Source of the DNA: an uncultured Eubacteriales bacterium
GTDB taxonomy: Bacteria; Bacillota; Clostridia; Oscillospirales; Oscillospiraceae
Reading direction: 5' to 3'
Length of the DNA: 64,000 nt
NCBI GenBank assembly: GCA_900079765.1
Contig: LT599017.1
Coordinates: forward strand, 2,945,766 to 3,009,765
Under the pieces are notes generated by a model. The model saw only the letters and a program-made list of their open reading frames with translations. It did no database searches and had not been told where the DNA came from. Positions 28,268-37,407 of the stretch are shown one piece after another; position 1 is the stretch's first letter, and each line of letters opens with the position of its first letter. Both the position numbers and the translations under genes were made by a program.

Positions 28268-28999
28268 TTACAGCTCCAAGTCTAATTGATGTTTTATATG
28301 ATCCGGTAATAAAGAATTAACTGCAGAAATAGCACATGCTGAAAATTCTGCTTTGCAAGATACCATTTCCTTTAATCTACGTAAGCAGGCTGCTTCACTT
28401 ATATCCCCAGATTCCAGTTCTTCTAATAAAATTTCCACCTCATGCCATACTCTAATTCGTTTTTGTTTTATATCGGTGTCCATAAAATTATATATCACAC
28501 TGCTTATTTTTACTCTCTCTTGCTCATTTGGATCTGTGGATGTACAACCTATTTCATTGCCCATAAAAGACAATAAGTTTACATCACTCTTAACACATGG
28601 GTCTAATAACATAGGTTCTTCAATTTCTGTACCACCATCCGTTAAGAGTGGGCTGTTTTTTTTAAGAGGAAACCATGTTCGCTTACCACCCTCCCCTCGA
28701 GGTCGGTTTGCAAAAATACAACATGCACGGTAGTTATGTACATCATTTTTGAGCCAATGGTACCCGCATTTTTCTAAAGGGGCATTGTAATAACAGTCTT
28801 TATACTGGGCTACTTCTGATTTTGGACGAAAATGATCAATATCAACGTCAAATCCAGCAAAAAATATTTCGGTATACCAGCACTTACCATGAAAGTAATT
28901 CTTAAAGTCGATTTTTAAAGTAGGATTTTTCCATAGTTCGATTCCGTTGCCCCAATGAGCACGCTTAGCCATTAGATTAGTCGTATCTATATATCTCAT
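28268..28999 (-). CDS. HNH endonuclease, Septu PtuB-like
   Basis: A 243-residue nuclease. DIDHFRPKSEV (Asp55, His56) is the first half of the HNH site. KCWYTEIF just before it corresponds to the CxYCE knuckle of this group, with one cysteine missing, and NYRACCIFANRPRGEGGK (about 89-106) supplies the central asparagine region. This is the layout of PtuB and TIGR02646-type HNH proteins, which work with an ABC-type ATPase. Its start overlaps the stop of the ATPase gene by four bases (ATGA), a sign of coupled translation. In the Septu system the pair cleaves nucleic acid during phage infection. Confidence 0.8.
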   Translation of the reverse strand: MRYIDTTNLMAKRAHWGNGIELWKNPTLKIDFKNYFHGKCWYTEIFFAGFDVDIDHFRPKSEVAQYKDCYYNAPLEKCGYHWLKNDVHNYRACCIFANRPRGEGGKRTWFPLKKNSPLLTDGGTEIEEPMLLDPCVKSDVNLLSFMGNEIGCTSTDPNEQERVKISSVIYNFMDTDIKQKRIRVWHEVEILLEELESGDISEAACLRRLKEMVSCKAEFSACAISAVNSLLPDHIKHQLDLEL

Positions 29000-30609
29000 T
29001 TTATATCCTCGTATAATCCCGCAATGATTTCCTTGATTTTTTCACGACGCTCGCTTAACTGGTCAAACTCAAGGTATTCTTTCTTATAAAATTCTGTCTT
29101 TCTAAAGACATTCATAAAATCATCATACAAAAAATCGATAGTGTTATTTGCAACGGGTAATGCGCCAATTTCTTTCGTCAAACGTCTAAGCTTTTGTTTT
29201 TCTTCCTGAGTAATTTCATTATTTATTAGCTTGATATATAGCAGCTGACGTTCTTGGTATTTGGTCGAAGTTTCTTTATCATACGAAGTCTTCAGTCCAT
29301 AATACTCACTTTGCAAAAGCCCATCTATTCCCATGCCCATTGTATCATCGTTCGGGTCGTAAATTTTTATTTCTCCCATATTGGTTTTACCGAATATTTT
29401 AATACCTTCTTTAGGCATACCATTAATGACGAGGGGATCGTGAGTTGCAAGAAGAATTTGGGTATTAACTGCTCCTGCCACTGCACTATCTATGTAGTCT
29501 CTAATGTAATATTTCCATTTGGGATTCATGTGTGCATCAGGTTCATCTAATAGAACTAAGCATTCTTCATTCTTGCAAATGCTAAGCATTCCAAATATTT
29601 TTATGAGTTGTAATTGACCTTCACTAAAATCCATGACGTTTACGCCATCTACTCTGGTTTGAATTTTTGCGTCAAATAGAGCAGTAAGTCGTTCTAAAAA
29701 ATTATATATAGAACTCTGTGGTGCATTGAAAAGACTAAGATCATCGATATCAATAATAAATTTATCATCAATTAGGGCTTTGCTTGTAGTATGGTAGAGA
29801 GCTTCCATAAACTCATTTTTTCCATCAAAATAATCTAAAATGAAGGATAATGCCTCCATCACCTTGTTTAAAGGAGCCTCAGGAGGCTCCTCTGATTTCC
29901 GTTCTCTGATAATCTCCCATCTTTTTAAGTTAAGTTCAATCCTTATTCGAATATTTTCACTTATACTCAGCTCATTCTTTATAAACCCTTTATTATTGCT
30001 ATCTGTTCCAAAAAGCAATGAAATTAAATAAATAGGAATCAAATTATCTTGACAATGAATGAATTTTTTATCATATCTTGTATACGCTGAATCTACTTCC
30101 ATCTCTACTGGATTTTGAGAGTAAACAAGATCTAAATTACTTAGTACGTCAGTTCTCCATGATTTTTTATATGGTGATTCGAGAATATTTACTATAGAAT
30201 TTAGACTATCGTTGACACCAGAATAAAATGTCACCAATCGCATAGGAAGAATACGCAGTTCCATGCTATCAAGTTTCTTTTTTATTGTATTCAAAGCTCC
30301 TGTTTGTTCAAATAAAACCTCATTATTTTCTGACACTTTCACTGAATATAGCTTTTCTATACGAGTGATATAGACATGTTTTACAGCATGAATATACTTG
30401 ATTTCAAAATCAAATCGGTATTCATTTGCAATTTTACTGGAGTAAAAAGAGCCAAAAATTCTAAGGACAGCTTCCAAAACCGATGATTTTCCTGCTCCGT
30501 TTTCGCCAATCAGGACAGTTAGACTATCCCCGGTTTCTTGAGGATAAAACTTTATTTCAAAATTGTTGAGAGCTTTAAACCCATCAATTTTTAAATATTG
30601 TATTTGCAT
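28996..30609 (-). CDS. SMC/ABC-type ATPase, Septu PtuA-like
   Basis: A 537-residue ATPase of the overcoming-lysogenization/AAA_21 kind. Walker A GENGAGKS is at 35-42. The signature-like block is VMDFSEGQLQLIKIFGM (about 325-340), Walker B is CLVLLDEPDAHM and the H-loop is LLATHDPLVI (about 390). About 250 residues of helical insertion separate the two halves. With the HNH nuclease it forms a PtuAB-like pair. AAGGAGGGGG precedes the ATG, and hsdS ends 12 bases upstream, so it is transcribed with the restriction genes. A similar restriction-associated ATPase class is the alternative. Confidence 0.82.
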   Translation of the reverse strand: MQIQYLKIDGFKALNNFEIKFYPQETGDSLTVLIGENGAGKSSVLEAVLRIFGSFYSSKIANEYRFDFEIKYIHAVKHVYITRIEKLYSVKVSENNEVLFEQTGALNTIKKKLDSMELRILPMRLVTFYSGVNDSLNSIVNILESPYKKSWRTDVLSNLDLVYSQNPVEMEVDSAYTRYDKKFIHCQDNLIPIYLISLLFGTDSNNKGFIKNELSISENIRIRIELNLKRWEIIRERKSEEPPEAPLNKVMEALSFILDYFDGKNEFMEALYHTTSKALIDDKFIIDIDDLSLFNAPQSSIYNFLERLTALFDAKIQTRVDGVNVMDFSEGQLQLIKIFGMLSICKNEECLVLLDEPDAHMNPKWKYYIRDYIDSAVAGAVNTQILLATHDPLVINGMPKEGIKIFGKTNMGEIKIYDPNDDTMGMGIDGLLQSEYYGLKTSYDKETSTKYQERQLLYIKLINNEITQEEKQKLRRLTKEIGALPVANNTIDFLYDDFMNVFRKTEFYKKEYLEFDQLSERREKIKEIIAGLYEDIK

Positions 30610-30621
30610 TTATCCCCCTCC

Positions 30622-32235
30622 TTAAACAGTAAAAAATAAATCGTTTTTCTCATCTATCAACCCTTTTTCATATAAAACTGTTAACATTTCCATAGCATCA
30701 AGATGTTTGGACGAAGAAACACAAGATAATATTTGATTAAGTGTTGAGTTTTGATTTTCAAATATAAATCTGTATACTTGTTCTTCTAAATCAGTTTTAA
30801 ATTGCTTCAAAATGTTATCCGGAATGATAGCTTGTTTTTTTACAACTCTTTTTTCTTTTGGTTGCTCTTTTAATAGTATCTCTTTCAGCAATTCCAATGC
30901 ACTTTCCTCTGATGGATCGTTTGTGCCAAGCTCACCACGGAAGGCACGGGCGAGAATTGCTTTTTTCATTAGGTCGATTTTTTCGATAACGCTTGCAAGC
31001 TCTTTTGCCTGTTTTTCTTTTTCAAAAATGCTGTCGAGGATGAGGACAATTTCGGTTTGCTCGGAATGGGTTGGAATATTTAGTGTAATTGATCCTAATT
31101 CCTTGGTATTTATATTATTAATTCCAGCAGAGGATTTCGCCTTTTTAAACATTTGATTGCGCGCATCGTTTGAATTCAAATATGAAACTATAAATTTTGG
31201 AATAATGTTCGCTATAAGTTTAATCCTAATTAAGAACGAGGCATATGCATATGCCTGATCTAATTTAGGCACTAAAACACATTTGCCCACTAACTCCCTG
31301 CTTCCGTTAGATCTAATAATCAAAATATCACTTTCATGAATTTGGTTTTCTTCGTTAATATCAAAATGGGGTAAATATTTTAAATCATCAAATTTTATAC
31401 CATCATTTGTAATATTAGGGATCCTCAAAACCGGCATTCCCAAATAAGAATAATCACTTTTTTCAGATGTCCCATATTTGAATTCATGCGTTACTTTAGA
31501 GAGAGTCGTCTTCACCCAACTATCCAACCCCACGCCGTTTTCCTCTCGCCATTTTGCTGTCAGCTCGCCGGTAAAAGCCTTATGCAAAATAGCGGCTTTG
31601 CGGTTTTCAAAGCTGTCAAGGGCGGTTTGTGCTTTTTCCTTTGCCTCGTCCAGTTTGCAAAACAGGCTTTCAATGCGGTCAACAATTCGCTGTTGCTCGG
31701 CAAGGGGCGGTAGAGGGATAGTAACTTCAGACATTTTACCTTTGTTTATTATTGAAATGGTTGTTGCTGATGACCTTTTCCAGAGTTCTTGAATAAAATA
31801 TTCAGAGCAAGTCAAATAGTAAATAAACAAATCATTTATATTAGGGATAATAGAATTAATTTGCTGATTTGTTGTCGCTTCAAAAGACAAATACGCACTT
31901 TTTCCAATACTGCCAATGCAGCACACACTTGTAGAGCCCTTTCGTATTACCCTTGAAACATTTTTGCCTTCTTCAGATAAATATTCACTTGCAAAAGACA
32001 TATATCTTCCTTGATCTAAATCAGCAGGCTTTACAAAGGGAAATTGCCCACCATAGTAAGCATGGTTACTTTTACTTGGTGTACTCCCAGTTACAATCTC
32101 TCCAATTTCACCCAACCTCGTCCAAACCCAATTACTCGGCACTTTATAAGGTTGCTCCCAATCCGCCACCAAGGCTTTTTCCAGTCTTTCTTCAAAAGAA
32201 AGGCTTTCTTTTTTTGAAGCTTTAAGCTTTGCCAT
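30622..32235 (-). CDS. hsdS: Type I restriction enzyme specificity subunit HsdS
   Basis: A 537-residue HsdS with two target-recognition domains. The first starts at PSNWVWTRLGEIGEIVTGSTPSK (about 38). The first conserved helix is IPLPPLAEQQRIVDRIESLF (about 172-195). The second domain begins WVKTTLSKVTHEFKYGTSEKS (about 240), with a second helix IPTHSEQTEIVLILDSIFEKEKQAKEL (about 370-400). A C-terminal extension of about 90 residues beyond ILARAFRGELGTNDPSEESALELL carries a helix-rich, possibly winged segment. It sets the DNA sequence that the complex methylates or cuts. Its start overlaps the hsdM stop (TAATG). Confidence 0.93.
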   Translation of the reverse strand: MAKLKASKKESLSFEERLEKALVADWEQPYKVPSNWVWTRLGEIGEIVTGSTPSKSNHAYYGGQFPFVKPADLDQGRYMSFASEYLSEEGKNVSRVIRKGSTSVCCIGSIGKSAYLSFEATTNQQINSIIPNINDLFIYYLTCSEYFIQELWKRSSATTISIINKGKMSEVTIPLPPLAEQQRIVDRIESLFCKLDEAKEKAQTALDSFENRKAAILHKAFTGELTAKWREENGVGLDSWVKTTLSKVTHEFKYGTSEKSDYSYLGMPVLRIPNITNDGIKFDDLKYLPHFDINEENQIHESDILIIRSNGSRELVGKCVLVPKLDQAYAYASFLIRIKLIANIIPKFIVSYLNSNDARNQMFKKAKSSAGINNINTKELGSITLNIPTHSEQTEIVLILDSIFEKEKQAKELASVIEKIDLMKKAILARAFRGELGTNDPSEESALELLKEILLKEQPKEKRVVKKQAIIPDNILKQFKTDLEEQVYRFIFENQNSTLNQILSCVSSSKHLDAMEMLTVLYEKGLIDEKNDLFFTV

Positions 32236-33740
32236 TAGCGTTCACCGCCTAAACTTTTCAGCTCTTTCACCACACTCATAATCAAATCAACGGCTTCTTC
32301 AAGCTGTGCAATCACTTCTTCACCGCTTTCAATGGGGTCTTGCAAGTCCTCATAATCAAGCACACTATCATCACGAATTAACCCTAAATCAAGGCTGTTA
32401 TTTTTCTTTTCAATCTCCTCACGAGTAAAAACAGAGAAACGCTCGTCATTCACAGTTGTTCTGTCGGTTGCCTCATACGCTTTGATAAAATCTGCAAAAT
32501 GCTCCGATTTTAGCGGCGTTGTCTTGCCAAAAGAGGGCATATTGGTACGCATATCATAAAACCATACTTCTTTTGTGTTGTTCTCATTGGTTTTGCCACG
32601 AGTGAAAAACAGTACATTGGTTTTAACCCCCTGTGCGTAGAAAATACCTGTGGGCAAACGCAAAACCGTATGAAGATTGCATTTGTTCATTAAGTCCTCA
32701 CGGATTTTCGCACCGTCGCCATCCGCAAAAAGCACATTGTCGGGCAGCACAACAGCAGCACGGGCTTTACCGTCCTGCTTTAAGCTGCGGTAAATGTGCT
32801 GTAAAAAGTTAAGCTGTTTATTCGATGTGGGGTAGGTTAAGTCGTCACGAGTGGCACGCTCCCCCCCTTGCTTTGTACCAAAGGGAGGGTTGGTCAGAAC
32901 CAAGTCAAAGTCGCTCATGGTTTTACCTTGGTTGGAGAGGGTATCGGCAAGCATAATATCACTTTCTATGCCATGAATCATTGCGTTCATCATAGAAAGG
33001 CGGTGGGTTTCGGCTACGAGCTCACAGCCTGTAAATGCTTGGTGCTTTTGAAAGCTGTATTGCTTATCGGAAAGTGCATACATATCGTTATGCTCTTTTA
33101 CATAACGGTCAGCCGCAATCATAAAACCAAAGGTTCCGCAAGCAGGGTCGTTGCAAAGTTCGCCTACCTGCGGTTTTGTCAGTTTTACCATTACATCAAT
33201 CAGCACACGAGGGGTAAAGTATTGCCCCGCACCGGATTTTTTTTCGTTGGCGTTCTTTTCAAGCAAGCCTTCATAAAGGTCGCCAAAGCCGTCTTTATCT
33301 ACGCTGTACCAATCTAAGCCATCAATATTTTTGATAATCTTTTCGAGGTTTTTTGGCTCGTCAATATTACTTCTTGCATCACGATAGATATCACGGATAT
33401 GCCCTTTGCAATGTTCACCAAGCAAACGAAGCAAGGTATTATAATATTTTTTCAGTTCAATTCCGTTTTTAGAAACAAGAACTTCCCAAGAATATTCGGC
33501 AATGATTTCTTTTTCGGCAAGCTCGCCTTTTTCTTTGTTGGTCAGCTTATCGCCCTTTGCTCTAAGCTCGGTGATACCCACAATGTTTTTTGCAATATCT
33601 TCTTCCTGAGCAGTTTCCTGCATCATCTTCAGAAAAAGAATATAAGTAAGCTCTGTGACATACTGGTGATAGGTAATACCGTCATCACGCAACACGTTAC
33701 AAAGATTCCACAGTTTTTGTACAATCTCTTGGTTACTCAT
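32235..33740 (-). CDS. hsdM: Type I restriction enzyme methyltransferase subunit HsdM
   Basis: A 501-residue N6-adenine methyltransferase. The N-terminal helical domain (about 1-150) is followed by SAM motif I DPACGTFGFMI (about 198-208) and catalytic motif IV NPPFGTKQGG (about 280). The GAGQYFTPRVLIDVMV block lies before motif I. It methylates the target adenine as part of the HsdM2S complex, protecting the host. It overlaps hsdR at its start (TAATG) and hsdS at its end, a tightly packed operon. Confidence 0.95.
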   Translation of the reverse strand: MSNQEIVQKLWNLCNVLRDDGITYHQYVTELTYILFLKMMQETAQEEDIAKNIVGITELRAKGDKLTNKEKGELAEKEIIAEYSWEVLVSKNGIELKKYYNTLLRLLGEHCKGHIRDIYRDARSNIDEPKNLEKIIKNIDGLDWYSVDKDGFGDLYEGLLEKNANEKKSGAGQYFTPRVLIDVMVKLTKPQVGELCNDPACGTFGFMIAADRYVKEHNDMYALSDKQYSFQKHQAFTGCELVAETHRLSMMNAMIHGIESDIMLADTLSNQGKTMSDFDLVLTNPPFGTKQGGERATRDDLTYPTSNKQLNFLQHIYRSLKQDGKARAAVVLPDNVLFADGDGAKIREDLMNKCNLHTVLRLPTGIFYAQGVKTNVLFFTRGKTNENNTKEVWFYDMRTNMPSFGKTTPLKSEHFADFIKAYEATDRTTVNDERFSVFTREEIEKKNNSLDLGLIRDDSVLDYEDLQDPIESGEEVIAQLEEAVDLIMSVVKELKSLGGER

Positions 33741-36700
33741 TATGCTACTTTGCCTCCATCATCATAGAGGTATTGGTTCAGCTCTATAATGTATTCTTTC
33801 AATTTATTTTTAAATAGCTTGTCTATTCGCTTGAAACCACCTTGGTCACGGAACGCACCGAGATTAAAGGTTTCTTCATTAAGTACTGTTTCGGTTAGTA
33901 AGAATTTTTCTATTCTATCCAGCCAGTCCATCTCCATTTTTGAAAAGTTGTGTGCGGATTTTAGTTTTGAAACTGCCTTTTTGATTCGTTCTTCGTGACT
34001 TAACAGCTTAGAACCGATGGCATGAGAACGAATGAAACTGATAATATCTGCGGCAATTTCTTGGTTTGTGGTTTCTTTCCAAGCACTGTTCAGCTGAGTT
34101 TCTGTAAAACCTTTGCTGTCAAGTTCCATTCTTAGAGACTTTAATGCAGAACGTGTCAGCTCCGCCGGACGAGTACAAACCATTTGTAAAGCTTCAATTT
34201 TATCTGCGTTTTCGGTTATAAATGCTTTAAATTCCTCTAAGTAATCTTGTGGTTTTTGCCCTTTTCCGTAACCTCTTGTATGGGTCAACAGCTCGTCTTC
34301 TTTGTCGGAAAGCACCACTGCACGCCTTGCGTCTACACCGCCTTCATTCAGCATATAAAATAGCTCTTGCTTGTTCATAAGTATATTTTTGCTTTCGCTT
34401 GGTGGTAAGGTTTTTATCTGTTCGATAAACTGGGCAGGTGTTTTACCTCCGCTAAGATGCTCAAACTGTTCTTTTTGCCTTGTAGTCATTCGTTTTTGCT
34501 TTCTGCGGATTTTTGCAACAATCATATCAATCTGATTTTGTATTTGAGCATCTGTGTCCAGTGTTTCCAATCCGTTTAATAAATCTACAAAGCTGGCATT
34601 TGCATTGACCACCACAGGTTTCATGGTGCTGACATCTTGCAGGGATTCATAGACACCCACAGGGTCATAAATTTCAAAGTGGTTTTTACCGATTTTATCG
34701 CAAAGTCGAGTGGCACGTCCCAGCATTTGCTCATATAAAATACGAGATTTAACACGTCGCATAAAAACAAGGGTTGTAATTTCCGGCACGTCGATACCTG
34801 TTGTTAAAAGGTCAACGGTTACTGCAATATTGGGATATTGTTCATTCTTAAACGCTCTAATCAGTTCAAGCACACGCTTTTTATCGCCTGATTTTCCGGT
34901 AATTTTCATAATTGCATTGTTGCTAATTCCATAAGGCTCGTAAATCTCACGCAAAATATTTACTATCATATCTGCATGGTTATCATCAACGGCATAAATT
35001 AAAGTTTTCCCCATACCTGTTGGGTTGATGTCATTTGCAATTTCTTCTAAAACTGCTTTATTAAAATTCGGAGTGATAACCCGTTTGTTAAACTGTTCCA
35101 CATTGAATTTTAATTCATCTTCAAGCTCTGCACTGTTTGTAATTTCGCCGGTAACAGGGTCATACACAGGTACAACCTCGCCTTTTTCGTAGACGATACC
35201 TTCTTCACTTAGCCTTGTTGTTAAGTTATGGGGTGCATCGTGGTCTACGAGGTAACCTTCCACAACTGCTCTGCGGTAGCTGTATTCAAAAACAGGCTTG
35301 CCGAAAATCTCAGTGGTATGAAGTGCAGGGGTCGCAGTAAGCCCCACTTTGATAGCATCGAAGTATTCAATTACAGTACGATACTTGCTGACGAAGTCAT
35401 CTTGATCGCGGTAAAGAAGTTCATCTTCACCGGCTTCTTTATCTAAGATATATCCTCTGTGGGCTTCGTCCACAATGATTAAATCATAATCAGAGACAGC
35501 AGGCATACTTTCACCTGTATTATACATAATTCGCTTCACAAGGCTTTGTACGGTTGCTACTTGGATTTTTGTTTCAGGGTCGATATCTTTATCTTCTAAG
35601 TTCTTAATATTGTAGATTTCATCAAGAGTCATCAAATCTTCAAGTTTTACCTCTTTAAAAACATCTTGAGCCTGCTCGCCAAGGGCGGTTCTATCAACCA
35701 AAAATAAAATTCTGTTAAAGCGTTTGGAATTCAAAAAGCGGTAAATCATTCCTAAAATTGTTCGTGTTTTACCGGTGCCCGTTGCCATAGAAAGCAACGC
35801 TTTGTCCTCACCATCCATGATGGCATTTTCAACAGCACTGATAGCCTCAACTTGATATTCTCTCAAGTTAAGGCCGTCTTTATCTGTTAAAAGGTCTTTA
35901 GAAGTGTTTTTAAGCTGCTGATTTGTGGCGTCAATATCCTTTTCAAGCCATTCTAAAATACCCTGTGGACTTACCCAGCCACGCAACGGCTTAGGGATAT
36001 TGCTATCTTTTCTTAAATCAAGAAACCATATCCCTGATTTCTCCCTATACTGTTCTAAATATTTTCTGCCATTGGTTGCAAACACAAAAGGCACTTTGTA
36101 TTCCTGCCATTGTCCTATGATGTAATCGCTATCTTCTTTTTTGATATTACGTGCATAATCTTTGCCTTGAACATCGATTACATTTGGCACATCCATCAGA
36201 GCTTTTTTTGCCTCGACAACAGCAACAAGCTTGGTTCCAACAAACAAAGCATAGTCAGCAAAGCCACGGCTTCCAAGCTGTGAGTTTGTTGGCCATTCTG
36301 CAATCGCAATATTTTTGCCTTTCTGTGGACGAGTACCTTTTGCGTATCTTAGATTATCCGTATCAACTTCCCAACCAACTTGGCGGAGTTGTTCATCTAT
36401 TAAGTACCTGGTTTCTTTCTCGGAAAGATTAATAAGTGATGCAGCTTTGTTTGCTTGTTTCTGACGAGCATTGCTACTAATATCTTGAGAAGGTATATTG
36501 CTGATTCTCTTTGTTAACTCATCGATCATGTTTTCCTTTTCGAGAATTACAGCGGTCAAATCAATGGTATTGTCAGAAGGCAAAGCAAATTTGGTTGCGT
36601 TAAAATTCCAGTCTCCATAAGTTTGCATGAACCAAACAGATAGGCTATGAGCCATCTCCATAAGGGTTTTGCATTTCTCGGTATCTGCAAAGTTTTGATG

Positions 36701-36985
36701 GATGGCATCGTTTCTTGTGGTTCTGAGAGCATATAATATATCATCTATGTCACGGGGGAGTAGACCTTCTTTTTTCAAAATGCGAATTCGATTTGCGTGA
36801 GTGTTATCGCTTTCAGGAGGGTTAATGCCATCCAATTTAAGCATCAGATTCACAATGGTTTCGCCCATCATTCCCAATTTAATTAGGCATGAGTTTGCAT
36901 CGGAATAAAGATGTTTTTCGGCTAAAGAGCCAATTTCATAGAGAATAGGAAACTTTTCATTTAAAAAGTCAAAGTTAGTTTTCAT
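33740..36985 (-). CDS. hsdR: Type I restriction enzyme endonuclease subunit HsdR
   Basis: A 1081-residue restriction subunit. Residues 1-130 form a DUF4145 (HEPN-like) domain with RNDAIHQNF. About 185-265 is the nuclease domain with Asp244 and Glu258-x-Lys260 (ADYALFVGTKLVAVVEAKK). The helicase follows: Walker A ATGTGKT (about 405), IVDEAHRGY (about 500) and motif VI LGRATR (about 770). A C-terminal helical domain covers the rest. With HsdMS it translocates and cuts unmodified DNA. The ATG at 36985 has GGAGG nine bases upstream. The end of the HTH gene overlaps its start by 11 bases. Confidence 0.95.
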   Translation of the reverse strand: MKTNFDFLNEKFPILYEIGSLAEKHLYSDANSCLIKLGMMGETIVNLMLKLDGINPPESDNTHANRIRILKKEGLLPRDIDDILYALRTTRNDAIHQNFADTEKCKTLMEMAHSLSVWFMQTYGDWNFNATKFALPSDNTIDLTAVILEKENMIDELTKRISNIPSQDISSNARQKQANKAASLINLSEKETRYLIDEQLRQVGWEVDTDNLRYAKGTRPQKGKNIAIAEWPTNSQLGSRGFADYALFVGTKLVAVVEAKKALMDVPNVIDVQGKDYARNIKKEDSDYIIGQWQEYKVPFVFATNGRKYLEQYREKSGIWFLDLRKDSNIPKPLRGWVSPQGILEWLEKDIDATNQQLKNTSKDLLTDKDGLNLREYQVEAISAVENAIMDGEDKALLSMATGTGKTRTILGMIYRFLNSKRFNRILFLVDRTALGEQAQDVFKEVKLEDLMTLDEIYNIKNLEDKDIDPETKIQVATVQSLVKRIMYNTGESMPAVSDYDLIIVDEAHRGYILDKEAGEDELLYRDQDDFVSKYRTVIEYFDAIKVGLTATPALHTTEIFGKPVFEYSYRRAVVEGYLVDHDAPHNLTTRLSEEGIVYEKGEVVPVYDPVTGEITNSAELEDELKFNVEQFNKRVITPNFNKAVLEEIANDINPTGMGKTLIYAVDDNHADMIVNILREIYEPYGISNNAIMKITGKSGDKKRVLELIRAFKNEQYPNIAVTVDLLTTGIDVPEITTLVFMRRVKSRILYEQMLGRATRLCDKIGKNHFEIYDPVGVYESLQDVSTMKPVVVNANASFVDLLNGLETLDTDAQIQNQIDMIVAKIRRKQKRMTTRQKEQFEHLSGGKTPAQFIEQIKTLPPSESKNILMNKQELFYMLNEGGVDARRAVVLSDKEDELLTHTRGYGKGQKPQDYLEEFKAFITENADKIEALQMVCTRPAELTRSALKSLRMELDSKGFTETQLNSAWKETTNQEIAADIISFIRSHAIGSKLLSHEERIKKAVSKLKSAHNFSKMEMDWLDRIEKFLLTETVLNEETFNLGAFRDQGGFKRIDKLFKNKLKEYIIELNQYLYDDGGKVA

Positions 36986-37193
36986 TTTTCTTATCCTCCA
37001 CATATTCTAAAATATCGCCGACATCGCACTTTAACTCTTTACAAATCCTCGCAAGTACATCCATATTTACATTTTGATTTTTGGATAGTTTTGCAAGTGT
37101 AGCAGGAGTAATGCCAATTGCATCACGCAAATCGACCTTACGCATATTTTTATCTATCAGTAATTTCCACAGTTTATTGTAATTAAAAGACAC
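36975..37193 (-). CDS. Small XRE/Cro-type HTH regulator of the restriction operon
   Basis: A 72-residue protein from a GTG at 37193, read as MSFNYNKLWKLLIDKNMRKVDLRDAIGITPATLAKLSKN. It is one compact helix-turn-helix domain (about 8-65) and fits the Cro/CI-type regulators that precede type I restriction genes. The GTG is chosen because AGGTG lies five bases upstream and residues before it have no domain pattern; ATG codons at 37286 and 37241 are alternatives. It probably controls its own transcript and so the whole hsd operon. Confidence 0.8.
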   Translation of the reverse strand: MSFNYNKLWKLLIDKNMRKVDLRDAIGITPATLAKLSKNQNVNMDVLARICKELKCDVGDILEYVEDKKNEN

Positions 37194-37231
37194 AGATACA
37201 CCTACTTTTATATTAGAGTTTAATTTATTTA

Positions 37232-37260
37232 AGTTTATCATAAAAGCAATTACCTTACAA
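37232..37260 (-). promoter_or_regulatory. Candidate promoter of the HTH-hsd-Septu operon
   Basis: On the minus strand TTGTAA, a 17-base spacer and TAAACT, about 40 bases before the GTG start. The region is AT-rich, so chance matches are possible. Confidence 0.4.
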
Positions 37261-37295
37261 TACTTTAAGTACATATTTATGAACATATAATACGC

Positions 37296-37334
37296 AAAAA
37301 GAGGGATGATAGCATTTCATCATCCCTCTTTTTC
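37296..37334. terminator. Hairpin insulating the element's right end
   Basis: A 15-bp stem, AAAAAGAGGGATGAT and ATCATCCCTCTTTTT, works in both directions. It would stop chromosomal transcription from entering the hsd operon. Confidence 0.75.
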
Positions 37335-37361
37335 TCGTATTCAGTTTGCATTCCTTAATTT

Positions 37362-37374
37362 GTCCCTATGGGAC
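37362..37374. repeat. Right attP arm
   Basis: GTCCCTATGGGAC, exact reverse complement of the left arm at 20708-20720, six bases from the core TTT. Confidence 0.8.
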
Positions 37375-37380
37375 TGTGCC

Positions 37381-37400
37381 TTTCTCGTCAGCCTTTTTTC
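37381..37400. other. attR: right half of the interrupted terminator
   Basis: Core TTT (37381-37383) is followed by CTCGTCAGCCTTTTTT. This completes the stem GGCTGACGA/TCGTCAGCC begun at 20689. In the empty site the terminator would separate the converging HAD and DUF362 genes. Confidence 0.85.
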
Positions 37401-37407
37401 ATTCCCG

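Larger units (their letters stand above)
20701..37383. mobile_element. Tn4451-like integrative mobilizable element with defence cargo
   Basis: The 16.7-kb segment is visibly AT-richer than both flanks. It begins with a large serine recombinase and carries TnpW, a relaxase, MobC and a RepA-like ATPase, but no type IV secretion genes, so it would need a helper to conjugate. The boundaries are read from the split terminator: TTT is repeated at both ends (20698-20700 and 37381-37383). The inner ends carry perfect 13-bp inverted arms, GTCCCATAGGGAC at 20708-20720 and GTCCCTATGGGAC at 37362-37374. Circular joining gives an attP with arms 6 and 7 bases from the core TTT. Confidence 0.88.
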
